From Rhizophagus sp. LPA8_4_AMF (Eukaryota; Glomeromycota; Glomeromycetes; Glomerales; Glomeraceae): 23,560 nucleotides of DNA. The stretch spans positions 1-23,560 of the forward strand of contig JADRCO010001014.1 in assembly GCA_021464525.1 (NCBI GenBank), in the 5' to 3' direction. This document shows positions 10,963 to 22,403 of the stretch, one piece after another. Positions within the stretch are counted from its first letter, which is position 1. The number at the start of each line of letters is the position of its first letter. Below the pieces are notes generated by a model. That model did no database searches. It was not told the origin of the DNA and was given only the letters and a program-made list of their open reading frames with translations. A program made the position numbers and the translations under genes.

Positions 10963-12216
10963 ACTAATATATTTATATATTATATTGTTTTAATCAAATT
11001 TTTTTTTATTATATGTCTTTTATAAATAATCCTTTAACTTTTTTTGTTCTAATCTAAAAATTTTTTTTTTTAATAAAAAAAAATTTTTTTTTTATATGTA
11101 TGTATGTGTTTGAACCTGAAGATTATTGTAGATATTTATAATTTTTTTTTTTATTACTTATAGTATAATCGGCTTTAATTGAGCTGTATTGCTGCGACAT
11201 TAAAAAAAATATAAATTTTTTTATTATATATAATAGTAGTCTTAATATTCTACATTTGACGTTTAGAATTTTGATATTCATTCATTTACGTAATTGCCTT
11301 TCGAATGCAGGATGTTTCTAGTGTGACTAATAAGGATTTATTTTGTGACACTTGAATATTATATAAATGTCGACAATATATATTTAATAGATATAAATCA
11401 AAAAAATTTTTTTTTTTTAAAAAAAAATCATTTAACTTTTCTTATATATAAATGAAAAATTTACTGGAACCTAAATCATTTTCCGCGCTATTCCTTACTA
11501 GGTAATGATTTATACACTCTACATAATATTAAGATTTTCATTTTTTTTTTTTTTATTGTTTTACTATAAATCATTTTGATGATTCTCCGGAGATAAAAAA
11601 AATTTTAAACTCACGAATTAGCTAAATCAAATTTTTTCAAAATTTGTCATCAAGTTACCTTAATAAAAGTTCCTTTAATATTGTACGTATAGTTCTATTG
11701 TTATGACTCACGACAGATGATCTTATATATCTAATTGGAACTATGGCCTAATGACCATGTGGCTTATTCTTTGTCACGCAAAATTTGGGGGATGCTGATC
11801 TCATGAAAATAACTAAAAATATAATTTCTTAGTACATGCTTCTGGATCCCTTTGTGATATCATAATATGACCAAAGGAATGTATTTATTTTCTTTACTAA
11901 ATGTATACAATTGATTAGCATGCATCGTTTTGAAAATTAGTTGAATGGTATTGGTTCATATTTTCTTGTAAATAAATTTGACAATGGTTTGACATTGGCA
12001 AGCAAATAATTTGTATTTTAACCAGTAAATAAATTATTATTATTATTTTTTTTTTTTTAATTGTTTCACGTAGAGTTAAAAAAAAAGGCATATAACAATA
12101 ATCCTTTTGATAAAATTAAAAAGATTTAAACAGTTAATCTAAAAAGAGAATGATTTATTTCATTTTTTTTATACCGTGTATAAAATTTAATGGAATATAG
12201 ATTACTTTTTTTTGTC
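10963..12216. other. Intergenic region upstream of the regulator, no gene seen
   Basis: AT-rich with many mononucleotide runs (for example the alternating T and A runs at 11060-11092 and 11399-11427). No open frame of note. Some distal promoter elements of the minus-strand regulator could lie here, but no recognisable site cluster was found. Confidence 0.5.
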
Positions 12217-12278
12217 TTTTTTTTTTAAAAAAAAAAATAAATAAATAAATAAATAAATATAAAGAGAGAGAGAGAGAA
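12217..12278. repeat. Compound simple repeat: T10-A11, (AAAT)n, (AG)n
   Basis: A T run and A run (12217-12237) pass into about six AAAT units (12236-12260) and then about seven AG units (12263-12277). This is a compound microsatellite likely to vary in length between strains. Confidence 0.85.
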
Positions 12279-12583
12279 AGAATCACCGCAGCAAGTGCAA
12301 CAACGTAAATCTCAGCCTTTAAATGATAATGCATTCAATTTCGTTTTTTAGATCGTCACAATGGACAAGAAAATCAAAACATTTAAAAAAGCTTTTTTGT
12401 AAGTCATATGATTGGTGTTCACGATTACAAGAAATTATCATATTATTCGGAATTTACGTAAACTTTGATTTTTTGACAATGATTAAGACTCCAATCACAT
12501 TTCCATTAATGTATTCATTCATTTACTGACTGGTTTTTAAGAAGGCTAACTTTATTATGAGATTACTACCCCACATTAGTATA

Positions 12584-12652
12584 TTTATGTATATACATAT
12601 GTATTATATATACATTATATACATATATAAATACACATATATACGCATATGA
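12584..12652. repeat. Alternating purine-pyrimidine TA/CA tract
   Basis: Nearly continuous alternation of TATACATATGTAT-type sequence, including the palindrome ATACATATGTAT. A related TA/TG-rich tract occurs at 13011-13060. Both are low-complexity and prone to cruciform or unwound structure; the open frames crossing them are not considered genes. Confidence 0.6.
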
Positions 12653-15600
12653 ATGTGAAACTATGTAAATACGTCAAAGAAACAAACAAAAGTACAATCC
12701 AAGAAATTTTTCTTTTTACCTATTAAAATGGCTTCTTTGATCGTTGCATTGGTAAAATTATTGGAACTAGAATTCCACAAGTAGAATTATGCAAACAAAT
12801 TAAAATAGTTTAAATGGCCAAATGAGTTAATGGGCTAAAAAAAAAATTATTTATTTTTATTTTTATTTTATTTTTTTGGTTATCCGACTTTTCGGCATAA
12901 CGTATTAATTTGCGTTCGTTTAATGCGGTATAATCTTTTTTTTTTCTTCTTTTTTAACAATGAAATATATGTATTTTTCTATCAAAAATAAATAAAAAAA
13001 AAAAATATTGTACGCATATATATATTTATGTATATGTGTGTAGGTGTGTGGGGTATATGTGTAATTGTCTATGTTGTATATGCGTGTCCATTTTTCTTTC
13101 CCATTTCTTGTGAAGAAATGTTTTACCAAGAAAATGTACAAATTACGGATAAATTATTAAAAAAATGGACAAATTCGGAATTCATCCGAGAAATAAAAAA
13201 AGAAAAAAAAAAAACTATAAAAATAAAAATCTTTTTAAATGATGTCGTTATATTCGTTCAAAAGTTAAGTTTGTGTTTTATTAATAGGTATCATTGTAGA
13301 AAAGTTGATTTCTATAAGTAGTGATAATTTGCACTGTTTTTCATTTATAGTAAGTAAAAAATTTTGTTCGCTTTTAACAATGCAATATTCGTCATATGTA
13401 TCACATATATACTATGGTTGGTCGCAAATTTTTTTTTTTAAATTTTTGTTACACAAAACTGCTATTGTTTCATTACGCGATAAAACTACATACATTAAAT
13501 GCGGTTAATTAATCACAAAATTAATTCCGGGTTTAAAGTTTAACAACTTTATTCTAAAAATAATTGTCGATTTTTCTTTTTTTCTTTATTAAAAAAAAAA
13601 AAAAAAAAATGAAAAAAAAATGAAAAAAAAGAAAAATTTTTTTTTGAATTTGATTGAATGTTAATTATTGAAAATTACTTAAAAGATGATTATCCTAGTA
13701 ATAATATAATATAATCCACCCCTGATAAAATAATCACAAAAATAAAAAAGTTGTGTAAAACAATTATGCAGGGATTTAAAATAACCAATAAATTTATTCA
13801 TTTCTTAGAATAAATGAAAAAAAAATAACACAAGTGGAACAATTTAAATAACGAATTATTTTATTCATAATTTCTTTTATTTTTCGATAAAAGAAGTATT
13901 CGCTATATGCAAAAAGGCGGGAATAAAATTTTTTTCGTAATTATACATGGGTAAATAAACAAAATAATTTTAGTGCGCAAGTATTTTATGAAATACATGA
14001 ATGAATTTTAATTTAATAATAAAAAGTCGACAATGTTGTTTTTTTACAATGGACGAAAAAAAAAAAATGCAAATGTTTATATCATGTGTAAGTCATTATG
14101 CATAAATTTTTTTTAAAATCCAAGGTTTCTTCATTCGCAGCGAAAGAAATCATTTTCTAGAAAGAAAGGCCGATATTATGATTTCGGATATTGTTATACG
14201 CCATTTGTAGTCATCTGAGTCATCTGGCAACATTTAATCATTAAATTATAATACAATTACTAAAAGATATTGTTATCTGTTTGATAATGTTGTTTTACGA
14301 CATATTCTAGACCTTTTATGTAAAATTACCATAGAGTCCAATATAAGAAAGATGACACCAAAGTGACCAAACACAAAATATTATATAAATTTTAAGCGTA
14401 AAATTTATTTCGAATGCATTATAGTCATTTATATACACTTAAACAGATTATGAAACATTAAAAAAAATGCAGTGTGATATAAATTATTTAAATGTTTTTC
14501 TAAATTTAAAACCTAAATTCGTAACAAATATGAATTGTGACGCAATTTATTTTACACTACTTGAACCGAAAAATTATATTTTGTTTTATTTAAATATCCA
14601 AAAAAAAAACAGACGGATAAATTACGGATAAACCGATGATTACTCAACAATAATACAATAAATACAATAATACAAAATTGCGCAGAATGATTTAAGAAAT
14701 TTTTTATTTTTTTATGTGTATTATTTTTTTTATCATCGTATTTTACTTTTTTAAGTCATTCAATATTTTAATTATTATTATAAATAAGGATAAAATAAAA
14801 TACTTATTTATATAATATATAAAAAATTTGCGGAATAACTTTTACAAAAAACGATCAAAGTGGCTTCAATGTTTAAAAAAAAAAAAAGAAAATAGTTGGC
14901 AAATCATACAGAAGGAACCTGTTGTTATTTATCTCCGATTTCGGAGTTCTGAGTAAGAAAAAAACTGACGCGTAATTTGTTATTATTATTTATTCGCTGA
15001 ACGTTTCATTAACTTAGCCCTTTTTAACCAAATAAATAAATTAAATCAATGGATTTGGTAAAGATTTTATAAACCATTCATATGATTATTATTATTTTTT
15101 TCTTTTAAAAAAGAAATCAAAAGATTTATAAAAAGTAAAAAAAAAAGACGCGTGTAACTATTAATTTGCTAACGCGGTTTAACAAAATATCCTCGGAATG
15201 TACATTTTTATACTTAAATGATGTTGTTATAATATCTGTACGATTTGTTAATGTTTTAAACCCGAATATTATGAAATTTTCGTGTCAGTAAACAAATAAT
15301 TTGATTTATAATAAAATTGCGCTAACCCCTAAGATCTTTATTTATTTATACAAGTCTATTTTTTTTGTATTGCAAAAGAATTTTCGCGTTGTATATTCTA
15401 AATATTTAAGGATTATTGTTATTTTAAAATTCTTATTTCATTTTGTTTGCTTGGTGAAAAATTTGTAACTAATTCACGAAATAATCTTTATATCGGTAAT
15501 TAATATCCGATATTCCGATTATATATTTATATAATATTTAATTAAAGAACCAATGGTTTTTTCGCGTTAAGCGGGCGCTCATGCGTTTACTGTGTTTATT

Positions 15601-16339
15601 CGCTTAATTTATATTAGAACATTAATTATACCAAAATTGGATACAAAATGTATCTAAAACTAACCGGTTTCTACCGATTAAAAAATTCGGAATTTTAATA
15701 TTACATATCAAAGTATATATTTTTTTTTATCAACTAACTACTTTAAATAATACATTTATTCCGCGTCATTTCTATCTTTTAGGAATCTAAAATTGAGTAT
15801 TGTACTCTCAACAAACAAATTCTTTAATTTCCATGACCTTCCAAAATAATTAATAACTCCCTCAAAACTTTTTTATTCCCACGGCCGGAGAATGACCGGA
15901 GAACGGGAGAAGATAAATAGGAAGATATGCAAATATATGCAGGTATGATGGGTTATTAGAATTTTCATTCTTTTTATACGTTCATGATTGATTAACCATC
16001 AAAGTACAAGGTTAAATTTACGATTAGTTTATTACCAAAAGTGAAAAAGAAGGAATTTAAGCTTAATCATACAAAGATTTCCAATAAAAAATTTTTATGT
16101 CCAAAAAATTTTTTGGATTCCGGAAAAAAAAAGATGTTTATTAATATATAGTAAATATGAATTTTTTTATTAATTGGTGCATGTTTAATACTATTTCTAA
16201 ATTCGTAATACAAAAAAAAAATATGTTTAAAACTTATCCATTTATAAAAAAACCGGATAAAATTATTAATTTAATAGTAATATATTATTCCGAAATTTTT
16301 ATTTTTGATTTGTTTGTTTAAAGTTAGGATTAATTTTAA
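12653..16339. other. AT-rich intergenic region, no gene seen
   Basis: About 3.7 kb without a supportable gene. It has a TG-rich tract near 13030-13055, long A runs near 13589-13630, a GC-richer spot at 15563-15587 (CGCGTTAAGCGGGCGCTC) and a doubled GACCGGAGAA-like motif at 15882-15910. Open frames at 13028-13321 and 13305-13508 contain repeat-derived, low-complexity residues and no recognisable domain. Confidence 0.5.
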
Positions 16340-16364
16340 TTTTTTTTTTTTTAAAAAAAAAAAA
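16340..16364. repeat. T13-A12 homopolymer pair
   Basis: 13 T at 16340-16352 immediately followed by 12 A at 16353-16364, then AAAT-like units. Same arrangement as other T/A junctions in the window. Confidence 0.85.
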
Positions 16365-18192
16365 TAAATAAAAAATAAATAAATAAAATATATATAATTT
16401 CTCAAAGATTTTTATCTCATTTTTTTTCATTTTTTTTTTTTTTAGACTAAAAAAACATTTTCGTTTATGTAATTAATTGATTTGATTGATCATCGTGTAT
16501 TATTTGACAATTATGTCTTTTTTAAGAGTCACCAATTTTTTTTTTAAAAATAATTTGACAAGTTAAAATAAAGTATTTAGAAGATCCAAATTTAAAAATT
16601 TTCTTGTCTTACTTTTACGGATGGATGAGAATGATTAGAATGGAATACGGAGATGGTTTTCTATGTATTATGAAGTCATAATAAGGATTAGGGGAATTTT
16701 CAGGAGAATCTTTTTAGATCTTTAGATAAATGTAATAAAATATTGATTCATGTGATAAGGGTCAATAAAAAAATTTTACTTTGACTTAATCATTTGAAAC
16801 TTCCTGGAAAAAAAAGAAATATTCTTTTAAAAATATTAACTATAATATTTTTCATATTATAAGAACGAATAGGCAAGCCAGACTTTGGTAATATGGCTGA
16901 AACCATTATGCATCAATAATCAGCTAATCTAGGCGCAGTTATAAACAATTCTTGCAAACGAAACGAAACAAAGAGTTCGGTCCATTCCGATAACTAGGAA
17001 ATATTCGGTTAAAGCCGAATACATTAGTATTCAAAGTTTAATCGGATTTGATAATGTTAAATTGTATTTTAGTTAATTGTTTCCGCATTCTAATATAAAA
17101 TGAATTAATTAAAAAAATTAAATTTATTATTTTGGCTTTTTGAAAGATTTTGGAATTATTGGAATACCTTTTTTTTCCTCTTTCTTTCTTTCTTTTTTTT
17201 TTAAAAAAAAAAAAAAAAAAATTCCTTTAATTGGATAGCTTAATTGGAAATTCTTACAGAAATGATTGACACCAATTATATAATGTTGTAATAATTTTCG
17301 ATTGCCTAATAGTTAGTGCTACGTGACATTTAATGGATTAAAAAAAAGTAATTTTTTTCTTATTTCTAAATATTTGATTTGTTTAAAAAATTTTTTTTTT
17401 CAAAAAAGAAGGAAAAGTCTTGTTCTTTAGTTTAAAGAAAATATCAATAAAGTTAATTAATGTGAAACATTTATAAAGTTCCTATGTCGTATAACTCTTT
17501 TTATGAATTGCAATAAGCATGCATTTTATTAATATACGATAATAATGAAGTACAATTAAGGTTATATTCATGTTAATAAAACTAAATTGAATTAAGTTAT
17601 GTTAATTATTTTATAAAATAAGAATAAATAATATAAAAGAATATAAAAGAATATAAAAGTATTTCATTTATTGATCCAATCGGCCGAGATCACAGAATTG
17701 ATTTTAAATGTACTTTTTATTATAAATCATTATACGAAAAAATAACTTTCAATAAACAAATCCTGAATTTGGCGTTTTAGAAATTAATTGTTACTTTACA
17801 TGGATAAGTTTCTTATTAAATTTCTTTGTTTAAAAAAACATGAATACATATTGAAGATGCGATTACGTGATCATAATTTTCCATGTATATATGGATTTAG
17901 TAGATATGTAAATAAACGAACCTGATTAATACATAATAATGTTTCAGGGTTGTGACATTTCCTCTCTAACTGGTTTGTATCCAATTATATATTAAATGTG
18001 TACTTAAATTTAATTGATTCGTGCATTTGCAGTTTATATTAAAGAGATCAAAAAGAGAAAGAAAAAAAAAATGCCACATTTTCTAAATTATTATCAATCT
18101 CTCAACGATTTAATCAACGGGATCATCTGTTATACCGTTCAACCTATCTTTCGAATACTTCTAAGTTAAACGTTCTATTGATAATAATTAGT
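16365..18192. other. Intergenic region with simple repeats, no gene seen
   Basis: Contains a T10-A19 pair at 17193-17221, a TATTCGG/CCGAATA hairpin at 17002-17021, and three perfect copies of the 10-mer AATATAAAAG at 17630-17659. A compositionally richer patch at about 16861-16985 has no domain or frame that I recognise. Confidence 0.5.
17630..17659. repeat. Three tandem copies of AATATAAAAG
   Basis: A perfect 10 bp unit repeated three times head to tail. One period is about a helical turn, but nothing else suggests a regulatory role. Confidence 0.85.
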
Positions 18193-18231
18193 TGAAAAAT
18201 AAAACCACGGAATTTTCGGATACACAATGAA

Positions 18232-18495
18232 ATGGAGGAATTTATATGGCGGATATTAAGATCGTATGATACTTGTTTTTTAATATTTATAATTCTATAT
18301 GCTATTCGGAGTGAAATAAATAAAACTTTTTCTAAACAGTACATGCAAATTTTATTAAAAGCGGATTTACGGATATTCAAAGATCCACGGTCAATCGAAA
18401 AGAAATTCGAGAATTATTTTCTACCTTCTAAAAAAAAGGGGGGGATAATTCCGATGTCGATCATACGAGTTTACTATTTTTACCATTGTACCTAA
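18232..18495 (+). CDS. Doubtful small ORF, 87 codons, possible membrane segment
   Basis: ATG at 18232 to TAA at 18493-18495; the preceding in-frame stop is at 18193. The predicted product has a hydrophobic stretch at about residues 14-25 (TCFLIFIILYAI) between charged segments, then a basic region (DLRIFKDPRSIEKKFENYF). Codon content is more mixed than in the surrounding DNA, which is why it is mentioned. A run AAAAAAAGGGGGGG at 18431-18445 crosses the 3' part, so the end may be frame-shifted. I do not recognise a family, and a run of this length can arise by chance in the window. It may be an old gene or transposon fragment. Confidence 0.2.
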   Translation: MEEFIWRILRSYDTCFLIFIILYAIRSEINKTFSKQYMQILLKADLRIFKDPRSIEKKFENYFLPSKKKGGIIPMSIIRVYYFYHCT

Positions 18496-19295
18496 ATTTA
18501 TACTTAGAAAACAAAGAATTTTAAAGATTTGGTTAGAATTTGTAATAATGAAACAATTTATTAAATTAAAGAGTTTTTTGTGTATTATATTAAATAATTT
18601 ATGATACACAATTGAACCAATTTTAGTATTTCTAATATGCTATATATAAATTTATTTGATCTCCCTAAAAAATACCGGTATTAGAAATATCACATGAAAT
18701 GACAATGCAAAATTCTGACATATTATACATTTTTACAAAAAAAAGTCATCTTCATATTGTAATTCTCGCTTTTTAATGAGAGTAGAGTTCCCAATTTTTG
18801 TATTTAATAGGTAGTGATAGTCACTTGGAATGTTGAGTGAACAATCTAATAAAAATTATTAGAAGCTTCCATTGCACAAGGTTTATTCTATATTTGTATA
18901 TTTGAAAATTATTGGAATATTGGAAGATTTTGGATTTAACGGTCCAATTCTAACGAAAAATCGAAAGGTTCTAAAAACATTACTGCATTAGAGCTTTATA
19001 CTTATTATAGGCATTAAGACTTCGGACCCCGTTCTGGAATTTAATCAGATGTATGCTAATGTCACGTACTGTACTCACGTGATTCGTTATATAGATTTAT
19101 TCTAAAAAGAAATGAATAAATAATTCCGACTAGCATTATCCAAAAAGGAAAGTTCATCAAACAATTAAGACTAGGACTTTTTTTTTATCATTATTTTTTA
19201 TTCTAAAGATATTTAAATTTCTATAATATCTAAAATATGATCGAGTTACAGTAGATTTTTCTATGAACTTTAGTCGGTATTAATCATTTTTCAGG
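18496..19295. other. Intergenic region, no gene seen
   Basis: AT-rich with no supportable coding frame. A small palindromic spot TCACGT/ACGTGA (19062-19082) includes a CACGTG E-box core. Nothing else stands out. Confidence 0.5.
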
Positions 19296-19592
19296 GCATC
19301 AGAAGGCAGGATCATCTGCGAAATCCCAAAAATCTAAAATCCGAAATCATTATTCCGACAGTTCACTTATCTCCGAAATTACTTATTACTTATTTATAAT
19401 AATATGTATTATTTATTCTTACATACCACAATTGCTTGAAATAATAAACTAATATATTGTTAATATTATAATATTTACAAAGTGACTACGTAGATAATGA
19501 ATTTCGGAAATATGGAATTGTGAATTTTGGGATAATGAATTTTCAGGATTATGGATGTCAGGATGAGATTTTGATTTTCGGCGCATGCAGAA
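19296..19592. repeat. Imperfect inverted repeat (foldback) of about 300 bp
   Basis: The left arm (about 19319-19384, with CCCAAAAATCTAAAATCCGA and TATCTCCGAAATTACTT) and the right arm (about 19495-19590, with TGAATTTCGGAAATATGG and GGATAATGAATTTTCAGGAT) are degenerate reverse complements. They flank about 110 bp of AT-rich spacer. Within each arm an AATTTCGGAxAT-like motif recurs about every 20-40 bp. Probably a decayed foldback or MITE; ends are approximate. Confidence 0.5.
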
Positions 19593-19924
19593 TAAATTTT
19601 TTATACAGCATTATAAAAGTCAAAATTTAAATCATATATTTAGTCCTTTATTAGTTACGCCACATAATAAATACTAAACCGAAATTAGGCAAAAATTTAT
19701 ATATAGTAGTTATTAATTTCAACCGATAATTCTGGCCATATTCTTTCCTTAGATAACTTAAACACTTAATATGAAAAAATCGTTTTTAATTCAGCAAAAT
19801 GAAAGAAAATACGTGTAAATAGCTCGACTCTCAAGTTATTTGAGTGTTATGTTTTTAATAAGAATTCTATTTAATATTTTCAGGTTAAATTATAATCATT
19901 CACTTGATTTACCATCAACGCTAA

Positions 19925-20045
19925 AGGGACCCTATAAAAAAAGAATGTCCGGAAATTGTCATCAAAAATGTCTGGAAAATGAAAAATATCCGAGAAAATT
20001 GCAATATTCCGGACACTTTCTGGACACCAAGCCTGGGCCACATAG
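19925..20045. repeat. Repeat-like segment rich in TGTCCGGA motifs
   Basis: Several related motifs lie within about 65 bp: TGTCCGGAAATTG (19947-19959), ATGTCTGGAAAAT (19968-19980), ATATCCGAGAAAATTG, CAATATTCCGGACA (20001-20014) and TTCTGGACACC. The first and fourth are near-perfect inverted copies. It is followed by GCCTGGGCCACATAGTG. It lies in an open frame (19840-20112) whose product is unrecognised. The motif recurrence indicates a repetitive element rather than a gene. Confidence 0.45.
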
Positions 20046-20112
20046 TGTAAATAGGGTAAACATTAATTATGATAAAACAAATTCAGAGAAAAGAATTAAT
20101 ATTTTATTGTAA

Positions 20113-20824
20113 ATAATTTAACATACAGTACAGATTTGTCAAATTTTTATGATTTAGAAAAGGATCAGATTTACTAAAATTTCCAAACAGACGTTTTATA
20201 ATTAATAGAAAAAAGAAAAAACCAAAAAGAACCAGTGATTATTTGATTTGCGAATGGATCAATTGTAACCTGTGAAGGCAGTAATTGCGGTACGCCTTCT
20301 GCGGAATAACTATTTTAAGTTTTCATAATCCTGCGTCTTTGATGCCAATTACATTATTAAAAACAAACATTAATGAACTAAAAAATTGGAGGTTCAAGAA
20401 AGAGAGAATAACATAAATTAACCTGAACCTTGGTACAGTAATATTTGTAAATAATATAAACAATTATTCCAATAAATTCGTGAATTGTGATAACCAGACA
20501 AAAAATATGAAAGAAATATTATATAATTATATATATACTGTATACCATCCTAAAAAGCTAAATATTGTCATTTGAAAGGTGCGTGTAATTATCTACAAGT
20601 GAATGATTTTTGATTTAATTTTTATATTTGCAATCAATATCATAATAATAAAGAAATATGTAGTCTTTCACTTTGACTTTTAAACTGATTTGGACAAAAA
20701 AAATTAAATACTGTAAAAAACACATTATAGAATATTTAGTGCTGGATCAAATGATTTGAGTTTCTGATTTTACAACTGATTTCAAAAGATTGTATATTTT
20801 CACAATTGAGTCTACAGAGAGTGC
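20113..20824. other. Intergenic region, no gene seen
   Basis: AT-rich. One hairpin GAAGGC/GCCTTC at 20274-20299. No coding frame or recognised site. Confidence 0.5.
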
Positions 20825-21335
20825 AGAGTATAGTCTACTGGTTAATACTATACAATTGTGCTGATTTAGTATTCTGCATGAATCAAACTTTTCCTCTGCA
20901 GATTTGATTCAATTCAGACTTGACTCAAACTCGATTCGAACCCAAAAATTTTGGGATCCGGTCAAAAGACTGACTGGATCAAAATCTCGACTGGGTCAAA
21001 ATCCTGAAATTGGCCCGCTTTATGCAGAATTATGCATGGTCACGTGATCGATTGACCAGCATTAGAGTGTCGAGATTTTGACCCAGTCGGTCTTTTGATC
21101 TATAACCAAAATTTTTATCTCACGATCTAGTAATCCAATTCGAATGATCTTTTTTTTAATCAATAGATCTCATTACTCTGATCAAAGTAGAAAAATGATT
21201 ATCCAAATTGAACTGCTAGATCAAAAGTTATTTGTAAATAAAGTTTTTACTCTTCAGGATCAATTAGGGTTATACTGTGTCACAAATCGATTCGTGCAGA
21301 ACACTAACTGATTTTATATAATACTACTATACTCT
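20825..21335. mobile_element. Candidate foldback/MITE element with nested inverted repeats, about 511 bp
   Basis: The outermost AGAGTATAGT (20825-20834) matches ACTATACTCT (21326-21335). A second pair of 18 bp with two mismatches lies at 20867-20884 (TAGTATTCTGCATGAATC) and 21289-21306. A third pair of 32 bp with few mismatches lies at 20960-20991 and 21069-21100, flanked by AAAAATTTT boxes. The centre holds TCACGTGA. No coding capacity. No target-site duplication was identified, so mobility is inferred from structure only. Confidence 0.55.
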
Positions 21336-21949
21336 ATAGTATAATGATAAAATATAGTATTTTGATTTGCATAGAGTTTACTTCTTTATAATTAAATTAA
21401 TATTTGAAAAATCTGAATAATCATGTGCATAATTTGATCATTAACTTATAAATGACTTTAAAAAGTCACTAATGATTATAAGCCAAATTTTTTTTTCTCT
21501 TAAAAAAAGGGTATTTTCAGAAATAATACTGGTATTCCTAGATATACTGGTTGTTCCCAGATATTTTACCTCAATAAATTATTTATTATACTATATAGTA
21601 TGATGCAACATATTTCTGAGTATTTAAAAATTTGAGATGTATACTTAACAAGTAATGCTGAGTTTTGCAGTTCTCAATTTTGCTAAATTATACTATACTG
21701 AAATTGTGAAAAGTTCACTTAAGGTATAGATATAATCTTAATTATTGTTATTTTTCATAATTTTGTGAAATGTTTTTATAGCTTTTAATAAAATAAACTT
21801 TAATTAAAATTATAAAAAATCTAACAAGAAAATTTACAGTATTATTAATTTTATTAGAATTTAAAACTGAATTAACTGTAATTTTATTCACAAAAGTTTA
21901 ATAAATACATAATTGTCAAAAATCAATAGATTTAAGTAGTAAATTTAAT
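21336..21949. other. AT-rich intergenic region, no gene seen
   Basis: Contains small palindromes of the ACTATAGTAT type (21334-21344, 21589-21602) and no supportable gene. Confidence 0.5.
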
Positions 21950-22277
21950 ACTTTTATTACCACAAATTTAACAACTACTATAAAATTATTAATTAAATAA
22001 ATTATTAATTACAAAATTAATTGAAAAAATGCCATGAAATTAAACCAATAAATATTACAAAACTAATTAAACAAATGTTACAAAAATAATTAAATAATAT
22101 CATAAGTTTAAGCTACTATGAAATTAGTTTAAATAGATACCATAAAACTAATTAAATAAAGTCATATGCAGTTAAGCCATAAAATTAAAATATTACAAAT
22201 TTAATTAAATAAATACTATAAATTTAATTAAATTTATGCCATGAATTTAATTTAATATATACCATGAATTTCATGAT
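21950..22277. repeat. Degenerate tandem repeat, about 23 bp period
   Basis: About a dozen variants of an AT(A/G)CCATAAA..AATTAAATAA-like unit follow each other. Examples are ATGCCATGAAATTAAACCAA, ATGTTACAAAAATAATTAAA, ATACCATAAAACTAATTAAA, ATACTATAAATTTAATTAAA, ATGCCATGAATTTAATTTAA and TATACCATGAATTTCATGAT. Spacing is about 19-23 bp with many substitutions, consistent with an old minisatellite. Confidence 0.6.
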
Positions 22278-22300
22278 TTCTAAAAAAAATTAATGTATAA

Positions 22301-22403
22301 TTTTATCCAGATTTTAGTTTTATCCAGATATTATATCTGAATTTTTATCTAATTTAGATAATCAAATAAAAACTGGATAATTTTTTTAATTTATCTGGAT
22401 AAT
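22301..22403. repeat. Palindromic cluster of ATCCAGAT/ATCTGGAT motifs
   Basis: TTTTATCCAGATTT (22301) and TTTTATCCAGATA (22319) on one side face AACTGGATAA (22371) and TTATCTGGATAATGG (22391) on the other. TATCTAATTTAGATA lies at the centre, so the segment can fold on itself. Confidence 0.55.

Noticed and set aside
12323..12529. Plus-strand open frame of 68 codons
   Set aside because: No domain, ordinary AT-rich codons, length near chance expectation.
13028..13508. Overlapping plus-strand open frames of 97 and 67 codons, with a minus-strand shadow (12920-13141)
   Set aside because: The first begins in a TG/TA repeat and passes through a long A run; no family resemblance. Possibly real only if transcription data support it.
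19840..20112. Plus-strand open frame of 90 codons
   Set aside because: Overlaps the clustered TGTCCGGA repeat motifs; the product has no recognisable domain, so it was treated as repeat sequence.
20933..20943. B-box-like GGTTCGAATCG on the minus strand
   Set aside because: One mismatch to consensus and no T-stem, D-arm or acceptor stem around it; lies inside a foldback element.
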